Of a stretch of DNA of 9,092 bases, positions 1-5,531 are shown piece after piece (positions within the stretch are counted from its first letter, which is position 1; each line of letters starts with the position of its first letter). The stretch lies in the NCBI GenBank assembly GCA_934229335.1, contig CAKQDQ010000099.1:1-9092 (forward strand), given 5' to 3'. The position numbers and the translations under genes are program-made. Below the pieces are notes generated by a model. It was not told where the DNA came from. It saw only the letters and a program-made list of their open reading frames with translations, and made no database searches. This stretch comes from an uncultured Prevotella sp. (lineage in GTDB: Bacteria > Bacteroidota > Bacteroidia > Bacteroidales > Bacteroidaceae).

Positions 1-620
1 GCCCATAAGTACTCGTACAGAGGCTTGTTATTGCCAGCTATAGAGCGACCTATAGATGTGGCGTGTGTTGTGAACACAGTGCCTATGGCAGGTATATGCT
101 TATGTATATACAGTGCGCCAAGACCGCACATCCACTCGTTAGCGTGGTATATAACCTTCTTCTTCTGTAGCTTCAAGAAGTTATAAAGGCTCTCTACTAC
201 CAGTGCGGCAGCGTATGAGAACATACTTGCCTCGTCATAATCGCCGTAAGCGTGTAGAGAGTCCACCTGAAAGTCCTCCCACATTTGCTGGTATATCTGG
301 TTTTTGATTTCAAAATATGGTTTGAAGTCAACAAGAACAGATATAGGCTGTCCAGGAATATCCCATCGTCCTACACGTACTTTCAGTCCTTCCTTTTTTG
401 CAGCAGCCTGCCAGTCGGCAAGCAGGGCGTTGTCTTGCACGAAGTAAGGACATGGGTTTTCGCCCCAACAGTCGGGACCTATAAAGAATAGTCGGTCAGG
501 AAGAGCTGTTTGCAGCGTCTTGGCTCTTGTAGAAAGAACCGCATAGATGCCGCCAACCTTATTGCATACTTCCCAGCTGGATTCAAAAATATAATCAGGT
601 TTGATAAGTCGTTTTGCCAT
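1..620 (-). CDS. Glycogen synthase, GT3 family (3' part lies outside the window)
   Basis: Reading back from an ATG at 620-618, an open frame runs 206 codons to the left edge without a stop, so only the N-terminal part is present. The start of the protein has the nucleotide-sugar-binding glycogen synthase signature, with KVGGIY at residues 21-26 inside a stretch resembling eukaryotic GSY enzymes (SWEVCNKVGGIYAVLS). HANEW lies at 159-163 and FTTHATSIGR at 183-192, a pattern typical of family GT3 (yeast/animal type) rather than bacterial GlgA (GT5). Members transfer glucose from UDP- or ADP-glucose to the non-reducing end of glycogen in the cytoplasm; the donor cannot be decided from this fragment. 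The start is supported by a -7 box about 20 bases upstream. The gene is divergent from the small secreted protein at 838. Family assignment is confident; the catalytic C-terminal half was not seen. Confidence 0.9.
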   Translation of the reverse strand, partial: MAKRLIKPDYIFESSWEVCNKVGGIYAVLSTRAKTLQTALPDRLFFIGPDCWGENPCPYFVQDNALLADWQAAAKKEGLKVRVGRWDIPGQPISVLVDFKPYFEIKNQIYQQMWEDFQVDSLHAYGDYDEASMFSYAAALVVESLYNFLKLQKKKVIYHANEWMCGLGALYIHKHIPAIGTVFTTHATSIGRSIAGNNKPLYEYLW

Positions 621-640
621 AGTTCTACTATTTATTGATG

Positions 641-648
641 CAAAAGTA
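641..648 (-). promoter_or_regulatory. Probable -7 box of the glycogen synthase promoter
   Basis: The minus strand reads TACTTTTG here, an exact match to the Bacteroidetes sigma-ABfr -7 consensus TAnnTTTG. It lies 20 bases before the ATG of the glycogen synthase gene, so the leader would be only about a dozen bases. No clear TTTG -33 element is seen at the expected distance; the upstream DNA is a run of A/T tracts. Assignment rests on the -7 match and its position. Confidence 0.55.
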
Positions 649-724
649 CCAAAAAAAACTTAAAAAAGAGAGTAAACTGTCAATTTTCTTCTCTGTAATA
701 GTAAAATAATTGATTTATATTGTG

Positions 725-732
725 TACTTTTG
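725..732 (+). promoter_or_regulatory. Probable -7 box for the small secreted protein gene or a short leader RNA
   Basis: TACTTTTG matches the Bacteroidetes -7 consensus and is identical to the divergent box at 641-648. Transcription would start near 738-740 and pass through the perfect hairpin at 754-786 before reaching the ATG at 838. A convincing -33 TTTG is not visible, so this is a moderate call. Confidence 0.45.
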
Positions 733-753
733 TTGCTGTAAACGTACACGTAA

Positions 754-786
754 AAATTACGGTTCATCTACAGAGAACCGTAATTT
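754..786 (+). promoter_or_regulatory. Perfect 12-bp hairpin in the leader of the 838 gene (possible attenuator or terminator)
   Basis: AAATTACGGTTC (754-765) and its exact reverse complement GAACCGTAATTT (775-786) enclose a 9-base loop and are followed by a U-rich stretch (GTATTTT). It sits between the candidate promoter at 725-732 and the ATG at 838. It could act as an early terminator or attenuator, as a 5' stabilising stem, or as a DNA-level operator. The geometry is seen directly; the role is inferred. Confidence 0.5.
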
Positions 787-837
787 GTATTTTGCGTATA
801 AAATGCTGTATAGTATATAAAATATGTATAATAGAAT

Positions 838-1275
838 ATGAGAAAGAAAATATTATCTCTTCTTTTTGTGTGCTTCATTCATGCTCTCGGTGCCTTGGCG
901 CAGGCCAATCCCTTCCAAGGCAAGTACTTTAATACAGACCTCGACCTCGTTCTTGAGATGAATCTCTACGGTGAGACAGTGAAGATACCGGGACAAGACA
1001 TCTTGGGTGAGGTGTATGGTTACGTAAAGAAGAATACGGACTCGCGAGCGTGGATAATAATGGGCGTGAAATTCGCGTCAGACAATAAATCTGCCGAGTT
1101 GGAGATAATCAATGACTACGGCTCTGAGGACCTCGTTGCTACGATAGCTCTTGACGCTGATGGCACTTACACGCTTCGTCAGCAGGAGGGAAGCACTATG
1201 AAGGTAGCGGTGAGAGGTAAATGGGTGAAGCTGCCAAAGGTGATGCGCTTCGCTGCTAAGAAGAAGAATCCGTAA
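838..1275 (+). CDS. Small secreted protein of unknown function
   Basis: This encodes 145 residues. The N-terminus is a Sec signal peptide: MRKK, then a hydrophobic core (about 5-19), then an ALA|Q cleavage site after residue 21, with Gln at +1 as is common in Bacteroidetes. No lipobox cysteine is present, so the mature protein of about 124 residues should be soluble in the periplasm or exported. The mature part is rich in alternating hydrophobic/polar strands and has a DADGTYTL turn near 127-134, suggesting a small beta-rich fold; the C-terminus is basic (KLPKVMRFAAKKKNP). It seems to be transcribed alone: a candidate promoter and hairpin leader lie upstream and terminator-like hairpins follow the TAA. 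I do not recognise a named family. Codon pattern and signal peptide make it a real gene. Confidence 0.8.
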   Translation: MRKKILSLLFVCFIHALGALAQANPFQGKYFNTDLDLVLEMNLYGETVKIPGQDILGEVYGYVKKNTDSRAWIIMGVKFASDNKSAELEIINDYGSEDLVATIALDADGTYTLRQQEGSTMKVAVRGKWVKLPKVMRFAAKKKNP

Positions 1276-1286
1276 TGCTTACAGAT

Positions 1287-1325
1287 TGTAAGTAAATTGA
1301 CTATGTTTTCTTACAGTTTTTGTTT
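1287..1325 (+). terminator. Probable terminator of the small secreted protein gene
   Basis: TGTAAG (1287-1292) pairs with CTTACA (1310-1315). Inside that, AAA (1294-1296) pairs with TTT (1306-1308) across a T-T mismatch, leaving a 9-base loop. The stem is followed directly by GTTTTTGTTTG. Hairpin plus T tract 12 bases after the stop codon fits an intrinsic terminator of modest strength. Confidence 0.55.
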
Positions 1326-1343
1326 GAAAAAGCTTGTAGAGCG

Positions 1344-1404
1344 AAAGCAGCCCTTTCGTACTGCAATAAGGTTCAAATCGTGAAACAAAAGCAGCCCTTT
1401 CGTA
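1344..1404 (+). repeat. 17-bp direct repeat pair in the intergenic region
   Basis: AAAGCAGCCCTTTCGTA occurs at 1344-1360 and again at 1388-1404. The second copy is the left arm of the strong hairpin at 1388-1422. The first copy could pair equally well with that hairpin's right arm (1408-1422), and is also internally palindromic (CGAAA at 1342-1346 against TTTCG at 1354-1358). It may be a local duplication or a remnant of a small repeat element. Confidence 0.7.
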
Positions 1405-1422
1405 TGGCGAAAGGGCTGCTTT
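1388..1422. terminator. Strong 15-bp hairpin, terminator-like
   Basis: AAAGCAGCCCTTTCG (1388-1402) and CGAAAGGGCTGCTTT (1408-1422) are perfect reverse complements around the 5-base loop TATGG. The stem is GC-rich at its centre, with A tracts at the outer left and T tracts at the outer right, so it resembles an intrinsic terminator readable from either side, although the following T-run is short (TTTCATATT). It may back up the weaker hairpin at 1287-1315 or protect downstream DNA from read-through. Confidence 0.6.
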
Positions 1423-1425
1423 CAT

Positions 1426-1464
1426 ATTGTAAGTAGAGGTGCCTTCCTTGATGCGTTCTTACAG
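1426..1464. repeat. Second copy of an ATTGTAAGTA ... TTCTTACAG inverted-repeat pair
   Basis: ATTGTAAGTA at 1426-1435 and TTCTTACAG at 1456-1464 repeat the words at 1285-1294 and 1308-1316 in the same order and orientation, with different spacer sequence. The two copies flank the 17-bp repeats. The match is limited to about 19 bases in total, so common origin is plausible but not proven. Confidence 0.45.
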
Positions 1465-1493
1465 AGAGAAAAGACATAGCCCGAATATTACTT

Positions 1494-1555
1494 ACTCAAG
1501 TTTTTGTTCTAAACGGGCTGAAAGCCCGTCACTGCCAAAATTATAAACTCAAGTT
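1494..1555. repeat. REP-like hairpin flanked by 9-bp direct repeats
   Basis: ACGGGCT (1513-1519) and AGCCCGT (1523-1529) form a 7-bp stem with a GAA loop, the CGGGCTGAAAGCCCG type of short palindrome seen dispersed in many bacterial genomes. ACTCAAGTT occurs at 1494-1502 and again at 1547-1555, flanking the hairpin. This could be a small mobilised REP/MITE-like unit with a target duplication, but no transposase (for example of the RAYT family) is in the window. Confidence 0.45.
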
Positions 1556-1588
1556 ACTTGCTTACACTTAAAATTGTACATATAAAAA

Positions 1589-1619
1589 TTGGCGGAGTCA
1601 AATAAATTTTGTAACTTTG
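1589..1619 (+). promoter_or_regulatory. Bacteroidetes-type promoter of the structured RNA
   Basis: A TTG -33 element at 1589-1591 is followed after exactly 20 bases by TAACTTTG at 1612-1619, matching TAnnTTTG. Transcription would begin about six bases later, near G1625, which is the first base of the first hairpin. This is the best-formed promoter in the window because both boxes, the spacing and the start of the folded RNA agree. Confidence 0.75.
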
Positions 1620-1624
1620 CCTTT

Positions 1625-1948
1625 GGAATTGTATGCCCATTGTGGGAGTCGGTTCCATATCTTATTGGTAAATAATAATAGCGTTTGCTGTTTATTCGAA
1701 AAATGTTCCTGAAGTTTGGCCGCAGATAGAACATAAGCAATGGAATAAATAAGTGAGCGTCCACATAGCGTGGGCGTTGAACTTATCTGTTGCTTATAGG
1801 TTAGGCCAAACACCTTGGAACATGGGATAAGTGGATTCGTCCACGTTTCTTTGTGTTCCTCATTGTGCAAGGTCACGTCTACTAACCTATGAAGTTGGCT
1901 TTGTTGCTCATATATATAATAAGGTGTTTGGTTGTAACATTATTTTTT
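1625..1948 (+). ncRNA. Structured non-coding RNA of about 324 nt (possible Bacteroidales-1 type)
   Basis: No credible protein lies here, but a chain of helices can be read by hand. GGAATTG (1625-1631) pairs with CGGTTCC (1650-1656), with an inner CCCA/TGGG stem. AGC/GCT (1680-1682/1687-1689) extends into AT pairs. ATGTTC/GAACAT is at 1703-1708/1729-1734. ATAAGCAA/TTGCTTAT (1733-1740/1790-1797) encloses ATAAGT/ACTTAT (1749-1754/1781-1786) and an 8-bp hairpin (1757-1764/1770-1777). ATAGGTTAG/CTAACCTAT (1796-1804/1882-1890) encloses ACCTTG/CAAGGT, GAACA/TGTTC and GTGGA-TTCG-TCCAC (1831-1844). GTTTGGCC (1714-1721) is complementary to GGCCAAAC (1804-1811), a possible pseudoknot. A well-formed promoter precedes it and a weak terminator ends it. 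I see no tmRNA, RNase P, SRP or group II intron signatures. Known Bacteroidales-1 RNAs share the promoter and terminator arrangement, but I cannot match their consensus from memory. Confidence 0.8.
1918..1948 (+). terminator. Weak intrinsic terminator of the structured RNA
   Basis: AATAA (1918-1922) pairs with TTATT (1940-1944) and TGTT (1925-1928) with AACA (1936-1939), with a GG bulge and a 7-base loop. The T-run extends to 1948. The stem is AT-rich and so weak, but it is placed just after the last helices of the RNA. Confidence 0.5.
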
Positions 1949-1966
1949 CAGAGTAACAAAGCAGTC

Positions 1967-1994
1967 GCATTAAAACTGTAAAATGCTTTAATGC
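1967..1994. repeat. 8-bp inverted repeat before the methyltransferase remnant
   Basis: GCATTAAA (1967-1974) and TTTAATGC (1987-1994) are perfect reverse complements separated by 12 bases. The right arm ends one base before the ATG at 1996. It could be an operator or a stem that hides the start codon of the remnant ORF; nothing else in the sequence decides this. Confidence 0.4.
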
Positions 1995-1995
1995 C

Positions 1996-2238
1996 ATGTC
2001 AAAATCATTAATTGAAGAACTGCCTCGCATAGCGAGTGAGGGCAGGCAAGAGGCTCAGCGCATCATCGAACGCTTGAGCAGTGGTACTCGTATCGGTTTG
2101 CAAACCAACGAATTGGTATTGCCGTGTAAAGACGTTTCAGGCTTCTACCGTGGTCAGACTCCTAACATTCCTAATGCTATGCAGAAAGAAAATAGTTTTG
2201 TCACTCAATTATTAAATCAATTTGTAGGAGTGATTTGA
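1996..2238 (+). pseudogene. Truncated N-terminus of a type III (Mod-like) DNA methyltransferase
   Basis: The 80-codon frame starts MSKSLIEELPRIASEGRQEA and continues through a RIGLQTNELVLP segment (about residues 32-43). This is the leader I recognise at the N-terminus of Bacteroidetes site-specific adenine methyltransferases of the type III Mod group, which normally continue into GDNL and a DPPY-type catalytic motif in a protein of 600 residues or more. Here similarity to that pattern fades around residues 52-56 (YRGQ), and the frame ends at a TGA after an unrelated 25-residue tail, so no SAM-binding or catalytic motif remains. No res gene or further mod sequence follows. I read it as the relic left by loss of an R-M locus; it could still be translated as a short peptide. 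The family call is from memory of the N-terminal pattern. Confidence 0.6.
2193..2200 (+). promoter_or_regulatory. Possible -7 box for the lipoprotein gene
   Basis: TAGTTTTG matches TAnnTTTG and lies 65-72 bases before the ATG at 2265, inside the non-homologous tail of the methyltransferase remnant. No TTTG -33 element is evident at the right distance, so this is tentative. Confidence 0.3.
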
Positions 2239-2264
2239 TTTTATATAACTAATTTTATAAATTT

Positions 2265-3077
2265 ATGAAAAAAGTAAAAACAATGAAAACGTTATTCTCC
2301 ACTGTATTATTGATTACATTAGGTATAGGTGTAACGGCATGTGGTGATGATCATGATGGAGATGAGACACCGCAACTCAATGTAGGCGGCTACCTTGCTG
2401 GTAAAGAATGGAATTTAGATGGACAAAAAACTTCCGCTTTTTCGTTCTATAAAAATCATTTAGTGGTATGCGATGGTGGAGCCTCTACAACTACAGGAGG
2501 ACTGGCAGGGGGGCTATCTCTGTTTTATGGTACATGGAATATTGTAGATAATAAATTGAATACGACATTTACCTCTGGCTCTTATATGGGTTTTGATTGG
2601 AATAAGCTTTTGTATGGTACGTTGTCTGATGCACATATTGCAGATAATTTGTCTGAAATATATTCAACAAGGTCAGATAAGACTCTCACTGTCCCAGTGG
2701 CATCATCATATATTGTTGGTAAAGATACAGGTGGGGATTATCATTATCTACAACTCAAAAAGAGCTTTACAGATTATACAGACGAAAGTGAGCATGATAC
2801 TGCGTTGCATGGAGTATGGTATATGGAGGCACAAAACTATACAACAAATAAAGTGGTTAATTGTACAATGACTGTAAATGCAGATGGTACAGTTTGTTTT
2901 AATACTGGTGATGGAATAGAGTTTACTACTAACTACACCACTAAAAATGGTCATGTGAAATTTGATAGTTATTTAGTTCGAGGCAATTCTCAGTCTTATA
3001 TCTATCTACGTACAGATACTCAAATACAGTTAGTGAATGAGTCAAATGCGTTAACTGTATGGCGTTGGAAGAAGTAG
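2265..3077 (+). CDS. Probable surface-exposed lipoprotein of unknown function
   Basis: This encodes 270 residues. A lipoprotein signal peptide (basic MKKVKTMK, hydrophobic 9-24) ends in the lipobox VTAC, making Cys26 the lipidated residue. A start at the second ATG (Met7, 2283) would also give a good signal peptide. The residues after the cysteine, GDDHDGDE, are strongly acidic, like the lipoprotein export signal that sends Bacteroidetes lipoproteins to the outer face of the outer membrane. The mature part has two loosely similar halves: LAGKEWNLDG (44-53) and LHGVWYMEAQ (181-190) are each followed by a beta-hairpin-like stretch (58-69 and 201-212), which resembles lipocalin-like domains. The gene is AT-rich compared with the rfb genes. 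It is followed by an AATTGG-type hairpin and a strong bidirectional terminator. No enzymatic motif is recognised. Confidence 0.85.
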   Translation: MKKVKTMKTLFSTVLLITLGIGVTACGDDHDGDETPQLNVGGYLAGKEWNLDGQKTSAFSFYKNHLVVCDGGASTTTGGLAGGLSLFYGTWNIVDNKLNTTFTSGSYMGFDWNKLLYGTLSDAHIADNLSEIYSTRSDKTLTVPVASSYIVGKDTGGDYHYLQLKKSFTDYTDESEHDTALHGVWYMEAQNYTTNKVVNCTMTVNADGTVCFNTGDGIEFTTNYTTKNGHVKFDSYLVRGNSQSYIYLRTDTQIQLVNESNALTVWRWKK

Positions 3078-3107
3078 GAAAGGGTGTATTATATTGCTGT
3101 GACAGGT

Positions 3108-3132
3108 AATTGGTTTGAATAAAAAGCCAATT
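3108..3132 (+). terminator. Small hairpin after the lipoprotein gene
   Basis: AATTGGTTT (3108-3116) pairs with AAGCCAATT (3124-3132), nine pairs including one G-U, around a 7-base loop. It is followed only by GTGTTT, so it is at best a weak terminator or an mRNA 3'-end stabiliser ahead of the stronger hairpin at 3160-3199. Confidence 0.4.
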
Positions 3133-3159
3133 GTGTTTACAGTTGGAAGTTTATTATAT

Positions 3160-3199
3160 AAAAAAAGTCTGAGCATTGTGTAATGCCCAGACTTTTTTT
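3160..3199. terminator. Bidirectional intrinsic terminator between convergent genes
   Basis: A run of seven A plus GTCTG (3160-3171) pairs with CAGAC plus seven T (3188-3199). After one A-C mismatch, GCATT (3173-3177) pairs with AATGC (3182-3186) around GTGT. The 17-bp stem, with A-run on one side and T-run on the other, works in both directions. It ends the plus-strand lipoprotein gene and the minus-strand folD operon, which converge here. Confidence 0.9.
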
Positions 3200-3223
3200 G
3201 ATGGTTCGTTAAGTGTATTTGTC

Positions 3224-4102
3224 TTACTTATAGTATTCTTTCTTTCCTGCCGCGAGGGTGTTCTTCATGAGTGAACAGATGGTCATAGGACCAACACCAC
3301 CAGGAACAGGAGTGATGTATGAGCACTTCTCTGCTACGTGTTCAAAGTCTACATCGCCAGAAAGACGGAAGCCGCTCTTGCGTGTAGCGTCAGGAACGCG
3401 TGTTGTGCCAACGTCAACGATTACGGCACCGTCCTTAACCATGTCGGCAGTAACGAAGCCTGGACGACCAATGGCTGCGATGATGATGTCAGCCTCGCGA
3501 CATTCCTTCTTGAGGTCGGCAGAGTGAGAGTGGCATACTGTAACAGTAGCATCACCATATTCCTTCTGCATCATCAGCTGAGCCATAGGCTTACCAACGA
3601 TGTTAGAACGACCAAGAACGACACACTTCTTGCCAGATGTCTCTATGCCATAACGCTTCAGCAGGGTTATGATGCCGAGAGGAGTGGCTGAGATAAAGCA
3701 AGGCAGACCGATAGCCATGCGTCCTACGTTGATAGGGTGGAAGCCATCAACATCCTTGCGGTAGTCTATAGCCTCGATAACCTTCTGTTCGTTGATGTGC
3801 TTAGGCAGTGGTAACTGCACGATGAAGCCGTCAACGTCTTCGTCTTTGTTAAGTTTGTCAACGCAGGCGAGGAGTTCCTCCTCCGTAATGTCGGCTTCAT
3901 AGCGAATCAGGGTGCTCTTGAAACCGCACGCTTCACATGCTAATACCTTATTCTTTACGTATGTTTCTGAGCCGCCATCGTGTCCTACGAGAACTGCTGC
4001 AAGGTGGGGCTGTTTGCCACCAGCTGCGATTATGGCTTTAACCTCTTCCGCAATCTCGGCTTTAATGGCTGCGGCGGTAGCCTTTCCGTCTATAAGTTGC
4101 AT
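3224..4102 (-). CDS. folD: Bifunctional methylenetetrahydrofolate dehydrogenase / methenyltetrahydrofolate cyclohydrolase
   Basis: The 292-residue length is normal for FolD, which interconverts 5,10-methylene-THF and 10-formyl-THF in the cytoplasm, using NADP for the dehydrogenase step. The N-terminal substrate domain has Tyr48 and Lys52 in TYVKNK, the positions of the catalytic Tyr/Lys pair of E. coli FolD, then [13 protein letters not shown] and [13 protein letters not shown]. The nucleotide-binding domain has [17 protein letters not shown]. The C-terminal signature [10 protein letters not shown] is intact. The start MQLIDGKA aligns with other FolD proteins. It lies 24 bases after the ffh stop on the same strand and is the last gene of the run, followed by the terminator at 3160-3199. 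It links the operon to purine, thymidylate and formyl-Met supply. Confidence 0.97.
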   Translation of the reverse strand: MQLIDGKATAAAIKAEIAEEVKAIIAAGGKQPHLAAVLVGHDGGSETYVKNKVLACEACGFKSTLIRYEADITEEELLACVDKLNKDEDVDGFIVQLPLPKHINEQKVIEAIDYRKDVDGFHPINVGRMAIGLPCFISATPLGIITLLKRYGIETSGKKCVVLGRSNIVGKPMAQLMMQKEYGDATVTVCHSHSADLKKECREADIIIAAIGRPGFVTADMVKDGAVIVDVGTTRVPDATRKSGFRLSGDVDFEHVAEKCSYITPVPGGVGPMTICSLMKNTLAAGKKEYYK

Positions 4103-4126
4103 TGTAATTGTCTTTTAGTAATGTTA

Positions 4127-5488
4127 TTAGAACTTAGGCATTCCTGGCATACCCTTCATCTTACCCATCATGCCTGCCATCTTAGCCATGTTCGCCATAT
4201 TGTTGCCAGAGATGAGTTTCATCATCTTACGCATCTGATCAAACTGCTTGATGAGGCGGTTAACCTCCTGAATGTTTGTGCCAGAACCTTTGGCGATGCG
4301 CTGTTTACGCGACATATTGATGATTTCTGGATTACTACGCTCCTTTGGAGTCATAGAGTAAATGATGGCTTCAATACCCTTGAAGGCGTTGTCGTCGATG
4401 TCAACATCCTTAATGGCTTTGCCAACACCAGGTATCATAGCAGCGAGATCCTTGATGTTACCCATCTTCTTAATCTGCTGTATCTGTCCGAGGAAGTCGT
4501 TGAAGTCAAACTTGTTCTTGGCAATCTTCTTCTGCAGACGCTTGGCTTCTTCAAGGTCAAACTGCTCTTGGGCACGCTCAACGAGTGATACTACGTCGCC
4601 CATGCCGAGGATACGGTCTGCCATACGCTCTGGATGGAACACATCGAGGGCTTCCATTTTCTCGCCTGTACCGATGAACTTGATAGGTTTGTCTACGACA
4701 TTACGGATAGAGAGGGCAGCACCACCACGAGTGTCACCGTCAAGTTTCGTAAGGATAACACCGTCTATCTCAAGACGTTCGTTGAAGGTCTTGGCTGTAT
4801 TAACGGCATCCTGACCAGTCATTGAGTCGACAACGAGGAGGGTCTCGTTTGGGGTTACGGCAGCCTTGATGTTTTCTGCCTGTTGCATCAACTCCTCATC
4901 AATAGACTGACGACCTGCTGTATCTATGATTACTACGTCGTATCCCTTTGCTTTGGCTTCGGCAATGGCGTTGACGGCAACCTTTACAGGATCTTTTGCG
5001 CCTTCTTCCATATAGATAGGCACTTCTATCTGCTCTGCAAGTACACGCAACTGCTCCATAGCTGCAGGACGGAAGGTATCGCAGGCTGCGAGCAATGGCT
5101 TCTTGTTACGCTTGTCTTTAAGGAGTTTTGCGAGTTTACCACTCATTGTTGTCTTACCGGCACCGTTCAGACCTGCCATCATTATGACTGTAGGATGACC
5201 AGAAAGGTCAAGGTCTTTCGCTTCGCCACCCATGAGGTCTGCCAACTCATCGTGAACGAGTTTTACCATTAGCTGACCTGGCTTGATTGCGGTTAGCACG
5301 TTCATGCCAAGTGCCTTCTTCTTTACTGTATCGGTAAATGTCTTGGCTACCTTATAGTTGACGTCGGCATCAAGTAATGCACGGCGTACATCTTTGAGCG
5401 TTTCGGCTACATTTATCTCTGTGATTTTTCCTTCACCTCTGAGAATCTTGAAGGAACGTTCAAGTCTATCGCTGAGATTTTCAAACAT
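4127..5488 (-). CDS. ffh: Signal recognition particle protein Ffh (SRP54)
   Basis: This encodes 453 residues, a full-length Ffh. The protein binds 4.5S/SRP RNA and signal sequences of nascent membrane proteins and docks with FtsY at the membrane. The N domain occupies about residues 1-95. The G domain holds G1 GLNGAGKT (106-113), DTFRPAAMEQLR (137-148), DTAGR (189-193) and TKLDGD (247-252), followed by GGAALS. The M domain includes the RNA-binding helix with SRKQRIAKGSG (393-403) and ends in a methionine-rich tail (MANMAKMAGMMGKMKGMPGM) that lines the signal-sequence groove. A 43-base AT-rich gap separates it from rfbB upstream, where I find no TAnnTTTG box, so read-through from the rfb genes is likely. 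folD follows 24 bases later. Confidence 0.98.
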   Translation of the reverse strand: MFENLSDRLERSFKILRGEGKITEINVAETLKDVRRALLDADVNYKVAKTFTDTVKKKALGMNVLTAIKPGQLMVKLVHDELADLMGGEAKDLDLSGHPTVIMMAGLNGAGKTTMSGKLAKLLKDKRNKKPLLAACDTFRPAAMEQLRVLAEQIEVPIYMEEGAKDPVKVAVNAIAEAKAKGYDVVIIDTAGRQSIDEELMQQAENIKAAVTPNETLLVVDSMTGQDAVNTAKTFNERLEIDGVILTKLDGDTRGGAALSIRNVVDKPIKFIGTGEKMEALDVFHPERMADRILGMGDVVSLVERAQEQFDLEEAKRLQKKIAKNKFDFNDFLGQIQQIKKMGNIKDLAAMIPGVGKAIKDVDIDDNAFKGIEAIIYSMTPKERSNPEIINMSRKQRIAKGSGTNIQEVNRLIKQFDQMRKMMKLISGNNMANMAKMAGMMGKMKGMPGMPKF

Positions 5489-5531
5489 TTTTTATTAGGA
5501 TATTTATTTTGTATTATTTATTTTTATACTG

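Larger units (their letters stand above)
1276..1995. other. 720-base stretch without a protein gene
   Basis: Between the stop of the small secreted protein and the methyltransferase remnant I find no credible protein-coding frame on either strand. The stretch holds, in order, a weak terminator, a duplicated 17-bp word, a strong hairpin, a second TGTAAG/CTTACA pair, a REP-like hairpin, and the promoter and body of the structured RNA. Clustered repeats, an RNA gene and a gene relic side by side suggest a spot of past insertion and deletion. Confidence 0.7.

Noticed and set aside
285..491. A 68-codon plus-strand open frame
   Set aside because: It is antisense to the glycogen synthase coding region, which has unmistakable GT3 motifs in the other strand.
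720..932. A 70-codon plus-strand open frame overlapping the start of the secreted protein
   Set aside because: It covers the promoter and hairpin leader and overlaps the signal-peptide gene in another frame; no protein-like features.
1276..1560. CRISPR array
   Set aside because: Repeats are present only in two copies, with irregular spacing, and form terminators; no regular spacers and no cas genes.
1549..1876. Two overlapping minus-strand open frames (71 and 92 codons)
   Set aside because: Their translations have no recognisable family, signal or domain pattern, and they lie antisense to the region that folds into consistent helices with its own plus-strand promoter.
1625..1948. tmRNA, RNase P RNA, SRP RNA or retron RNA as identity of the structured RNA
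   Set aside because: There is no tRNA-like 3' end with TTCGA or a tag frame for tmRNA, no GAGGAAAGTC/ACAGAA core of RNase P, no GGAA-capped SRP domain IV motif, and no reverse transcriptase nearby for a retron.
3980..4588. A 202-codon plus-strand open frame
   Set aside because: It lies antisense across the clearly coding folD and ffh genes; its His/Leu/Asn-rich product is an antisense artefact.
5489..5531. A separate ffh promoter
   Set aside because: The gap is AT-rich, but neither a TAnnTTTG box nor a TTTG -33 element is visible on the minus strand.
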